Source of the DNA: Streptomyces eurythermus
Lineage (GTDB): Bacteria > Actinomycetota > Actinomycetes > Streptomycetales > Streptomycetaceae
Direction: 5' to 3'
NCBI RefSeq assembly: GCF_014649115.1
Contig: NZ_BMSK01000005.1
Span: 347,590-411,589, forward strand
Length of the DNA stretch: 64,000 nucleotides
The notes beneath the pieces were generated by a model, which did no database searches, was not told the origin of the DNA, and saw only the letters and a program-made list of their open reading frames with translations. The stretch's first letter is position 1. Each line of letters starts with the position of its first letter. The position numbers and the translations under genes are program-made. Below are positions 16,666 through 23,575 of the stretch, one piece after another.

Positions 16666-17094
16666 ATGCACGAGTATACGAGTACAACCCGGGTCTGGGG
16701 GCTGAGTTGCCCAGGATTCCCGGAAGAAGTGAGCCGGGCCCGCCGCTGGGCCCGCGACATCCTGCGCGACTCCCCTCTGGCCGACGACGCCGAGCTGATC
16801 GTGAGCGAGCTGAGCACCAACGCGATCCGCCACACGGCCAGCGGCTGGGAGCCCGGCAGCTTCCACCTGGCCGTCGCGGTCTCGGCCCAGGTGGTCGCGG
16901 TCTCGGTCACGGATGACGGTGGCGCGGCCACGGCCCCGAAGGTCGAGCACCAGGACCACGAGGCCGAGCGAGGCCGGGGACTGGGCATGGTCAGCCTCAT
17001 CGCCCACCGGGTCGTCGTCCACGACACCGACCAGGGTCACACGGTCACCGCCGAGCTGTACGCCGACGCACGGCTGGGAGGCCGGCGATGCTGA
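16666..17094 (+). CDS. ATP-binding protein, HATPase_c_2 (RsbW-like)
   Basis: The 142-residue GHKL ATPase of the anti-sigma-factor type has the N-box 'VSELSTNAIRHT' and G-boxes 'VTDDGG' and 'RGRGLGMVSLIAHR'. The start is ATG 16666 behind GAAGGAAC. Two direct ACGAGT half-sites (16670-16685) overlap the first codons, so the GntR repressor may control it. In Streptomyces such short kinases bind sigma or anti-anti-sigma factors; here it may link element activity to host state. That role is inferred. Confidence 0.8.
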   Translation: MHEYTSTTRVWGLSCPGFPEEVSRARRWARDILRDSPLADDAELIVSELSTNAIRHTASGWEPGSFHLAVAVSAQVVAVSVTDDGGAATAPKVEHQDHEAERGRGLGMVSLIAHRVVVHDTDQGHTVTAELYADARLGGRRC

Positions 17095-17471
17095 TGAAGC
17101 TGCCCCGGTGGGGTTTCTGGTGCGAGTGCTGGACGGAGAGCCTGACCGATCAGGGCCCGCCGGCACTGGTGGCATCGTTCGACGCCTACTCCGCTACACA
17201 AGCGGACCGTTGGGTAGCGGTCGCCCTCGAAACGATCTCCCCGGCACTGGACGCGGACGCCTCCAGCGCAGCGTGGGAGTGGATGTACGACGGCCGCATC
17301 GACACCCGACGAGCCCTGCTGCGGGCCGAGCCCTGCACCGTGTCCCTGACCCACGCCGGCACCCGCATCACCTGGACCATCCGGCCGGCGTTCTTCCTGC
17401 CCCTCGCGCACCGCCAGGGCACCGAACTCCCGGCATGCGCGCACGACTTCACGCCCCGCCCTGAAGAGTGA
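17088..17471 (+). CDS. conserved AICE hypothetical protein, 127 aa
   Basis: This protein overlaps the ATP-binding gene by 7 bp, with GGGAGG 6 bp before ATG 17088. It contains several Trp residues, 'YSATQADRWVAVALETISP' and 'RRALLRAEPCTVSLTHAG', and lacks membrane or catalytic motifs. The coupling suggests it works with the ATP-binding protein, perhaps as its partner. The family is not recognised. Confidence 0.6.
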   Translation: MLMKLPRWGFWCECWTESLTDQGPPALVASFDAYSATQADRWVAVALETISPALDADASSAAWEWMYDGRIDTRRALLRAEPCTVSLTHAGTRITWTIRPAFFLPLAHRQGTELPACAHDFTPRPEE

Positions 17472-17738
17472 GTTACAACTTTCTCTACTGGTTCAAGGGG
17501 GCTCGCTCCGCTCACCGCGCGCGGCCCGGCCCCCGGCCGGGCCTGCGCTCCTGTCTCTGCCCCGCTCCAGCCCGGCCGGTGTCCGGGCCACGCGCATAGC
17601 AGCGAGCCGAAGGCCACGAGGTGAGTGCCACCGGTAGCGGCCACGGTCAGAACGATGCCTCCGGCGGGGGATCGGCCGGCACCGGGATGGAGGGGGCGCC
17701 GTTCCCGACTGCGGGCCCGTGGTGGTGGCGCGGGGTTG

Positions 17739-17888
17739 GCTCCCATCCCGTCCACCATCGACCCAGGCAGAGCCGAGCAGGCGTGGCCCATGGCGTCCAG
17801 GTCGTTCGTACAGTGGCGCGCTCCACCTGGACGCCATGAACCACGCCCGCTCCACGGTGTGTGGGTCGACGGCGGACGGGATGGGAGC
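17739..17888. repeat. large imperfect inverted repeat (64-bp arms, 22-nt loop)
   Basis: Arms 17739-17802 and 17825-17888 can pair along their full length with about 80% identity. The outer ends (GCTCCCATCCCGTCC) and inner ends (ATGGCGTCCAGGT) are perfect and the mismatches cluster in the middle. A fold of this size suggests a single-strand replication origin, a transfer site or a structured transcript. Confidence 0.75.
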
Positions 17889-17935
17889 TGGGTGAGGTGG
17901 TGGCTGACCGAGCGTGAGAGCACACCCCGATACCT

Positions 17936-17959
17936 CCAACCACTACATCTAGTGGTTGG
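17936..17959. repeat. hairpin with 10-bp perfect stem
   Basis: CCAACCACTA/TAGTGGTTGG around a CATC loop. It is related in sequence to the hairpin 11 bp to the right, and an A8 tract lies between them. Confidence 0.7.
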
Positions 17960-17962
17960 ATC

Positions 17963-17992
17963 AAAAAAAAGCCACCACATGTAGTGGTGGCT
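17963..17992 (-). terminator. hairpin plus T8, terminator-like on the minus strand
   Basis: On the minus strand the stem AGCCACCAC/GTGGTGGCT is followed directly by eight T residues, a textbook intrinsic terminator. No minus-strand gene ends next to it, so it may stop antisense transcription or a small RNA, or belong to an origin. Confidence 0.55.
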
Positions 17993-18054
17993 GGTGATGT
18001 TCGTGGTGTAGCTTGCCGTCAACGACACGTCATATTGTAGGCGGAGGGAGTGAG

Positions 18055-18819
18055 ATGCCCATACGTCGGCTTGTTAGGGCATACGTAGATGAGACTGGCG
18101 ACCGCGGAATATCTGCATCGGCATCTCCGTACTTTTCCTTCGCTGCTGTGCTCATCGCGGACGAGCAGGAAGCAGCAATGCGTGCCGCGATGTCTCAGCT
18201 CCGGCGTGATCTCAAAGTGCCCCCAGGTAAGGCTCTTCACTGGAAAGATCACGTGAAGGTATACCCCAGGCGGCAGTATGTAGCCACGACGCTCTCTCAA
18301 CTGCCAGGCATCAAAATCGTATATGTGGTCGTTGAGAAGGCAGCGATACCGGCACACGCAGGGATGCGACGTGACCAGGTGATCTTTTACAACTTCGCCG
18401 CTGGCATGACCCTTGAGAGGTTGTTGCTTGCTGCTGGCGGCTGGCCAGGAGGAGCCCGCGACATCGTAGTGAAGTTCGGGCATGTGCGAGGCTTCGACCA
18501 CCGAACCACCTGCGACTATTTTCGCATCAAGACGCAACAGGGGCCTGGATGGGTGCCATGGCGTCTCCTGCGAGGCCAGCCGACGTTTGAGGACCAGGCA
18601 AAATGGGACGGCCTTCAGGCCGCCGATCAATACGCTGGAATGCTCAGCGCAGCCATACGGGCCGACAGCTACGGCGGTTACGAGCCCGCTCATCTGCTCG
18701 CGATACGTCATCAGATACGCCGCAGCAGCCACGGGGTTAGCCGAAATTACGGCTTCAAGATCCTCGGTAACGAGGCTACCTTCACGTCCCTGCCTTGGTG
18801 GCCCAGAGAAGGTCTCTGA
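18055..18819 (+). CDS. DUF3800 domain protein (element cargo)
   Basis: The 254-residue protein begins with the DUF3800 signature 'RAYVDETGDRG'. It also contains 'ALHWKDH', 'VYVVVEKAAI' and, near the end, 'WDGLQAADQYAGMLSAAIR', whose Asp residues are conserved in the family. The start is ATG 18055 behind GGAGGGAGTGAG. DUF3800 proteins are predicted to have an RNase H-like fold and are common on mobile elements; a nuclease or defence role is inference. GC is visibly lower than in neighbouring genes, which fits recent acquisition. A structured element begins 10 bp after the stop. Confidence 0.78.
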   Translation: MPIRRLVRAYVDETGDRGISASASPYFSFAAVLIADEQEAAMRAAMSQLRRDLKVPPGKALHWKDHVKVYPRRQYVATTLSQLPGIKIVYVVVEKAAIPAHAGMRRDQVIFYNFAAGMTLERLLLAAGGWPGGARDIVVKFGHVRGFDHRTTCDYFRIKTQQGPGWVPWRLLRGQPTFEDQAKWDGLQAADQYAGMLSAAIRADSYGGYEPAHLLAIRHQIRRSSHGVSRNYGFKILGNEATFTSLPWWPREGL

Positions 18820-18829
18820 CGCAGCACGA

Positions 18830-18924
18830 AGGGCCACCTAAGAGGTCCGGGGCGCTTCAACCGAAGATTCGGAAGGGTCTGGCAGCAGACCAAGCGTTCT
18901 CCCCGCGACCACTTAGGTGGCCCT
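18830..18924. ncRNA. 95-nt multibranched structured element
   Basis: A 13-bp perfect outer stem (AGGGCCACCTAAG/CTTAGGTGGCCCT) continues inward as GGTC/GACC, CGGGG/CCCCG and CGCTT/AAGCG with small bulges. It then opens into a loop bearing two perfect hairpins, CCGAA-GA-TTCGG and GGTCTG-GCAG-CAGACC. It follows the DUF3800 stop by 10 nt. It may be a functional RNA, a single-strand origin or a DNA hairpin element; which strand acts is unknown. Confidence 0.6.
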
Positions 18925-19076
18925 TGCTTGCTCCCTCTACCCTAGCGGGTCCAGGTGCCAGAGAGCCACACCGCGTACGAGGTTCATTCGAAGGTGGAAG
19001 CTGATCGTGAGGGAGGCTTGTAGCAACCCTCAAGCTGATCCGGCGAGAGTGGTCGCTCGAACCCGTCCCTCGTGGA

Positions 19077-19640
19077 TCACGGGGACGCAGACGCGAACGC
19101 GACACCGGTGCGGGTCGGTAGGAGGATGCCCGAAATGCCGAGATCGGTACGCATAGCTGTCAAGAGATCTTGGTAGGCGTCTTCAAGTCCGCGAGTGAAG
19201 CTGTTCTTGTTCTCGTCTGAGCGCGATTGCTCCGGCAGGCAGACGCTGGAGGCACCGAACCACATCCACACCGCCCTGGCGGCCACGGCTACCTCTCGTG
19301 AACCCAGTAGCTCCATCTCAGCAATCAGTCTTTCCGCATCATGGGTGAACGCTCGCGCGTCTGGCGCCGGCACGTCGGGGACGCCTGGGGAATAACGGAG
19401 GTGCCTTACGTAAGGGCGCCATGCGCTGACCAGGCCGAGGTACTCGGTGAACACCCTCTGCCTCTCACTAGCCCATCGGTGTCGATCCTCACGCTCCCAA
19501 CGCTGATCTTCCCTCTGGGTCTCGCGTACCCAGCGCGTGTCCTCTCGGCGAGCAAGGACGCGTTGACCGACGACAACGCCGGTAGCTCCCAGCGCGCCGC
19601 TTGATCCGAACTGAATCAAGGCCATCCACCATGCCGTCAT
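19077..19640 (-). CDS. membrane-anchored coiled-coil protein, hypothetical
   Basis: The ~187-residue protein has one N-terminal membrane segment ('MALIQFGSSGALGATGVVVG'), a strongly charged helix ('WVRETQREDQRWEREDRHRW') and a mostly helical C-terminal domain. This architecture recurs in unannotated Streptomyces cargo genes. The start is uncertain: ATG 19640 or an upstream codon near 19673. It is convergent with DUF3800, so the two probably are not one unit. No function is known. Confidence 0.6.
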   Translation of the reverse strand: MTAWWMALIQFGSSGALGATGVVVGQRVLARREDTRWVRETQREDQRWEREDRHRWASERQRVFTEYLGLVSAWRPYVRHLRYSPGVPDVPAPDARAFTHDAERLIAEMELLGSREVAVAARAVWMWFGASSVCLPEQSRSDENKNSFTRGLEDAYQDLLTAMRTDLGISGILLPTRTGVAFASASP

Positions 19641-19770
19641 GTCCCGACGGTACGGTCGGCTCCTGCGACTCAATGGGTGATCTGAGGAGAATCTGAGCCC
19701 AAGCGGCGCGACCTCGCGCCGGTGGCCGGGCCGTCCGAGGGCGCTCAGTATCAGCCGGTCACCGAACCTC

Positions 19771-19799
19771 GGCGTACAGCAGCGCAGTACAGCAACCGC
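19771..19799. repeat. integrase arm-type site, right (29 bp)
   Basis: This is the same 29-bp sequence as 9190-9218 except for one base, in the same orientation, 80 bp before the right att core. Confidence 0.65.
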
Positions 19800-19879
19800 A
19801 GCGACCGTACCCGCCCGCTCATGTCCTCACAGAGCCGTAGCACAGCCGGTATGACCCTCACCGACCGATCTACATAGAG

Positions 19880-19923
19880 CTACGGATCAGAAGGTTGCAG
19901 GTTCGAATCCTGCCGAGTGCACA
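19880..19923. repeat. attachment site, right copy (tRNA-Arg 3' fragment)
   Basis: Identical to 9101-9144. It contains the 3' part of tRNA-Arg from the anticodon loop on and is not a functional tRNA. Confidence 0.93.
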
Positions 19924-19933
19924 GCAGACCGGA

Positions 19934-19966
19934 AGCCCCGTGGAGAGATCCACGGGGCTTCTGGGT
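19934..19966 (+). terminator. original tRNA-Arg terminator, displaced
   Basis: The hairpin AGCCCCGTGGA/TCCACGGGGCT with a GAGA loop, followed by TCTGGGTTTT, lies right after attR. Before integration it would have followed the tRNA; it is now 10.8 kb away. Confidence 0.75.
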
Positions 19967-20138
19967 TTTGCCTTGATGGCAGTGTTCGACGGCAACCGGT
20001 TCAGAAGGGCTGCTGTCAGCTCAGGGCCGTGCCGGCCTCGTAGATCGTCGGTCTGTCTTCGGGAGCGTGGCTGAGGCGCAAATTGCCCGGCTCGCCAGGT
20101 GCCCAGGGTGTCCGACCCACCCCTTACCCTCGCCAGGG

Positions 20139-21011
20139 ATGGCACAGGTCTGGAGATGTTCGGGGATCCGTTGGTCGGTGGACGGCCCGGAGCTGGTGTG
20201 GAGCGGTGGGCGGCGTAGTGCGCTGACGTGGGGGAAGCGGGTGGCCTTCGCCGTGCCGGAGGGGGGTGTGCGGGCGTGTGCCGGGGCGCGGGGGAACGAG
20301 TGTCCGGTGCGGGCCGTGGTGCCAGGGCGGAGTACGGGCGGCCGGTGCGAGGAGTGCGCGCGGCTGGACCGGGCCCACTCGGTCGCCGCCGACACGGTCG
20401 CGGACGACCCCCGGCCGTACCGGGTCTACCTGGCCTGGTTCGGGCCGGGCATGGTGAAGGCCGGCATCACCGCCGTGGAGCGGGGACCGGCCCGGCTGCT
20501 CGAACAGGGCGCCGTCTGTTTCAGCTGGCTCGGCACCGGTCCGCTGATGGCCGCGCGGCGTGCCGAGGAGCTGCTGCGGGCCGCGCTGCGTGTGCCGGAC
20601 CGGGTTCCGTACACCGAGAAGCGGGCGGTGCGGTCGGCGCTGCCGGGCACGGAAGCGGAGCGCGCCGCCGAGGTGCGGGAGCTGCACGCGCGGGCCGTCG
20701 CGCTCGCCGGGTGGCCGGAGTCGCTGCGGCCCGAGCCCTGCCATGTCGTGGACCACACGGGGGTGTTCGGGCTCACGGCGGCCCCGGAGGCGTTCGGTGA
20801 GGTGCTGGAGCTGGTGCCGGGCGGGAGCGTGGGCGGGGAGCTGGTCGCGGCCGCCGGCCCCGATCTCCATCTGGCCGTCGGCGGGCGTGGAGCCGTCGTC
20901 CTGGACACCCGGCTGATGTCGGGGTGGGAGCTGGTGCCGGCCGGACCGGCGGTGGACGGATGCGCTTTCCCCGTCCGGGAGTTCGGCAGGGAGCCCGACG
21001 GACTGTTCTGA
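20139..21011 (+). CDS. DUF2797 domain-containing protein
   Basis: The 290-residue protein has a Cys-rich N-terminal half ('WRCSG', 'CAGARGNECP', 'GGRCEECARLDRAHS') and the DUF2797 core 'YRVYLAWFGPGMVKAGITA'. The Cys pairs suggest metal binding. The start is ATG 20139 (MAQVWRCSG). Function in the family is not established. It stands alone on the chromosome side of attR, upstream of the two-component operon. Confidence 0.75.
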   Translation: MAQVWRCSGIRWSVDGPELVWSGGRRSALTWGKRVAFAVPEGGVRACAGARGNECPVRAVVPGRSTGGRCEECARLDRAHSVAADTVADDPRPYRVYLAWFGPGMVKAGITAVERGPARLLEQGAVCFSWLGTGPLMAARRAEELLRAALRVPDRVPYTEKRAVRSALPGTEAERAAEVRELHARAVALAGWPESLRPEPCHVVDHTGVFGLTAAPEAFGEVLELVPGGSVGGELVAAAGPDLHLAVGGRGAVVLDTRLMSGWELVPAGPAVDGCAFPVREFGREPDGLF

Positions 21012-21138
21012 ACGGCGGGGCGCCGCCGGTATCCGGCCCCCGGCTCCGGCCGGTTGCTGACGGTCCCTCGGGTGTTTCTCAGAGAAATCACAGACTCTGG
21101 AAAGCGTCTTCTCAGAGCGCCCCGACAGGGTGACCGGC

Positions 21139-21879
21139 ATGACCACGACCTCGCCCCAGGGGCGCACCGAACTGCTGAGGCCGGACGGGAGCCCCGTCCG
21201 GGTGCTTGTGGTGGACGACGAGCTGTCGATCACCGAACTGCTGAGCATGGCCCTGCGCTACGAGGGCTGGCAGATCAGGAGCGCGGGCGACGGACAGGGG
21301 GCAGTCCAGGCGGCTCGCGAGTTCCGGCCCGACGCCGTCGTGCTCGACATGATGCTCCCGGACATGGACGGCCTGTCCGTGCTCGGGCGGCTGCGGCGCG
21401 AACTGCCGGACGTGCCCGTGCTGTTCCTCACCGCCAAGGACGCGGTGGAGGACCGTATCGCCGGGCTCACCGCCGGCGGCGACGACTACGTCACCAAGCC
21501 GTTCAGCCTGGAGGAGGTCGTCGCCCGGCTGCGCGGGCTGATCCGCAGGTCGGGCGCCACCGACCGGCGGTCCGACTCCGTGCTCGTCGTGGGCGACCTG
21601 ACCCTGGACGAGGACAGTCACGAGGTCTTCCGGGGCGGTGAGTCCATCCACCTCACCGCCACCGAGTTCGAGCTGCTGCGCTTCCTCATGCGCAACCCCC
21701 GGCGGGTGCTCAGCAAGGCGCAGATCCTGGACCGCGTGTGGTCGTACGACTTCGGCGGCCAGGCCAATGTCGTGGAGCTGTACATCTCCTACCTGCGGCG
21801 GAAGATCGACGCCGGCCGCGAGCCGATGATCCACACCCGGCGGGGAGCCGGTTATCTGATCAAGCCCGCCGCGTCGTGA
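21139..21879 (+). CDS. OmpR/PhoB-type response regulator
   Basis: The 246-residue regulator has a receiver domain (about 21-135: acidic pair Asp26/27, phosphoacceptor Asp70 in 'AVVLDMMLP', Thr in 'FLTAKD', Lys in 'VTKPF') and a winged-helix DNA-binding domain ('LTATEFELLRFLMRNPRRVL' to 'RGAGYLIKPA'). ATG 21139 is chosen; a GTG 9 bp upstream is possible. It is the first gene of a coupled operon with sensor kinase and two glycosyltransferases, so it probably controls cell-envelope glycosylation or stress response. Confidence 0.92.
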   Translation: MTTTSPQGRTELLRPDGSPVRVLVVDDELSITELLSMALRYEGWQIRSAGDGQGAVQAAREFRPDAVVLDMMLPDMDGLSVLGRLRRELPDVPVLFLTAKDAVEDRIAGLTAGGDDYVTKPFSLEEVVARLRGLIRRSGATDRRSDSVLVVGDLTLDEDSHEVFRGGESIHLTATEFELLRFLMRNPRRVLSKAQILDRVWSYDFGGQANVVELYISYLRRKIDAGREPMIHTRRGAGYLIKPAAS

Positions 21880-23561
21880 GCGGGCGGCGGCGGCCCGGTC
21901 CCCGGCGGCGCCGGGCGGGTCAGCCGCGCACCCTGCGGACACGGCTCGTCGTCGCGTCCGTGACGCTGATCGCGGTGGTGTGCGCGGTGATCGGCACGGT
22001 GACCACGTTGGCGCTGCGCTCGCATCTGTACGGCCAGCTGGACGAGCAGCTGCGGGAGGCCACGGCACGGGCGTCGGGCGCCTTCGCGCCGCCGGGCCCG
22101 GACACGGGCCTCGGCCTGCCCGGCCAGGGAGGCCGGCAGCCGCGCCGCACGCCGGCCGATCTCGGCGAGTTCGTCAGGCACGGTCCGCAGCCCAGTGGCA
22201 CGTTCGCGGCCGTGGTCGCCGGCGGTGCCGTCGCCTACGGCAAGGTCGGCGAGAAGTCCGCGTCCACGTTCGACATGACCGCCAAGGACCTCACCGACGC
22301 CCAGAAGAGCGCACTCGGCGAGGTCGCCCGTGACGACAGGACGCACACCGCGCGGCTGCCGGGGCTCGGCACCTACCGGGTCCAGTACCGGAGCGGCTAC
22401 TACGTCGGCATCCCCACCAGGGAGACCGACAGCAACATCAACACCCTGATCCTGGTCGAAGTCTGCGTCACCGCCGCCGGACTCGTCGCCGCCGCCATCG
22501 CCGGCTACGTGCTCGTCGGCCTCGCCACCCGCCCCCTGCGCAGGGTCGCCGCCACCGCCACCCGGGTCTCCGAACTGCCCTTGCACACCGGCGAGGTGAA
22601 CCTGAGCGAACGGGTCCCGGAGGCGGAGTGCGACCCGCACACGGAGGTCGGCCGGGTCGGCGCCGCGCTCAACCGGATGCTCGACCACGTCCACGGCGCC
22701 CTGCACGCCCGGCAGCGGAGCGAGACACGGGTACGCCAGTTCGTGGCGGACGCCAGCCATGAACTGCGCACCCCGCTCGCCTCCATCCGCGGATACGCCG
22801 AACTCACCCGGCGCGGGCACGAGGAGATCGGGCCCGACACCCGGCACGCCCTCGGGCGGATCGAGTCCGAGGCCGGGCGGATGACCCTGCTCGTGGAGGA
22901 CCTGCTGCTGCTCGCCCGGCTCGACGCCGGCCGTCCGCTCCAGTGGGAGCACACCGATCTGGTCCCGCTGGTCGTCGACACCGTCAGCGACTCCCGCGCG
23001 GCGGGCCCGGACCACACCTGGCGGCTCGACCTGCCCGACGCCCCGGCGCCGGTCTCGGCGGACCCGGCCCGGATCCAGCAGGTGCTGGTCAACCTGCTGG
23101 GCAACGCCCGCAAGCACACCCCGCCCGGTACGACCGTCACCGCGCGGGTGCGCCGGCACGGGCCGTGGACGTGCATGGACGTGGAGGACGACGGTCCGGG
23201 CATCCCGGCCGGGCTGCTGCCGCACGTCTTCGAGCGGTTCGCCCGGGGCGACTCCGCGCGAACCCGCGCCACCGGGTCCACGGGCCTCGGGCTCGCCATC
23301 GTGCAGGCCGTGGCCGCCGCGCACGGGGGCACCGTGACCGTGGACAGCGGGCCCGGCCGCACGGTGTTCACCCTGTACCTGCCCGCCCTGACCACCCCGG
23401 CCGCCGCAGGCCCTGTGCCGGAAGCGCTCCCGTTTCCGACCGCCCCGGTGCCGGAAGCGCGCCGGCCCCGCATCGCCCCGGGAGCACCCGCGGCAACACC
23501 CCCGTCACCGCACTCACAGCCGCAGCACAGCGCCGGCACATCGGCGCGACAGGGGGCCTGA
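21876..23561 (+). CDS. sensor histidine kinase
   Basis: The 561-residue kinase has two membrane segments (about 22-45 and 190-215) bracketing an extracytoplasmic sensor region. A HAMP linker, a HisKA box 'VADASHELRTPLASIRGY' with its His, and an HATPase domain (N-box 'LVNLLGNARKHT', G-boxes 'VEDDGPGIP' and 'GLGLAIV') follow. The GTG start overlaps the regulator's stop (GTGA). The last ~60 residues are a Pro/Ala-rich tail. It is the cognate kinase of the preceding regulator. Confidence 0.92.
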   Translation: MSGRRRPGPRRRRAGQPRTLRTRLVVASVTLIAVVCAVIGTVTTLALRSHLYGQLDEQLREATARASGAFAPPGPDTGLGLPGQGGRQPRRTPADLGEFVRHGPQPSGTFAAVVAGGAVAYGKVGEKSASTFDMTAKDLTDAQKSALGEVARDDRTHTARLPGLGTYRVQYRSGYYVGIPTRETDSNINTLILVEVCVTAAGLVAAAIAGYVLVGLATRPLRRVAATATRVSELPLHTGEVNLSERVPEAECDPHTEVGRVGAALNRMLDHVHGALHARQRSETRVRQFVADASHELRTPLASIRGYAELTRRGHEEIGPDTRHALGRIESEAGRMTLLVEDLLLLARLDAGRPLQWEHTDLVPLVVDTVSDSRAAGPDHTWRLDLPDAPAPVSADPARIQQVLVNLLGNARKHTPPGTTVTARVRRHGPWTCMDVEDDGPGIPAGLLPHVFERFARGDSARTRATGSTGLGLAIVQAVAAAHGGTVTVDSGPGRTVFTLYLPALTTPAAAGPVPEALPFPTAPVPEARRPRIAPGAPAATPPSPHSQPQHSAGTSARQGA

Positions 23562-23575
23562 GGAGAGTCGGTGCC

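Larger units (their letters stand above)
17472..18054. other. non-coding structural region of element 1
   Basis: No gene with convincing family features is seen in these ~580 bp. The region contains a 64-bp-arm inverted repeat (17739-17888), two further hairpins around an A8 tract (17936-17992) and the leader of the DUF3800 gene. A replication or transfer origin (dso, sso or clt) would fit here, since none is apparent elsewhere in the element. Confidence 0.55.
9101..19923. mobile_element. pSAM2-like integrative and conjugative element (AICE)
   Basis: The element is bounded by a 44-bp perfect direct repeat from the 3' part of tRNA-Arg(ACG). It carries the diagnostic AICE set on the minus strand: int, xis, a rolling-circle rep, small spread-type membrane genes, a mobile-element transfer protein, a DUF2637 gene and an FtsK-like translocase. 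A GntR/UTRA repressor, a Nudix (Pif-like) gene and cargo follow. Rep, xis and int overlap by ATGA junctions, the same order as the pSAM2 repSA-xis-int operon. It appears structurally intact, provided the unusual rep start works. Confidence 0.93.

Noticed and set aside
17493..17984. Protein-coding frames inside 17472-18054
   Set aside because: Several frames overlap on both strands across a large inverted repeat, none with start signals or family features.
19880..19923. Second tRNA-Arg gene
   Set aside because: Only the 3' part is present; acceptor 5' strand and D-arm are missing, so it is an attachment-site remnant.
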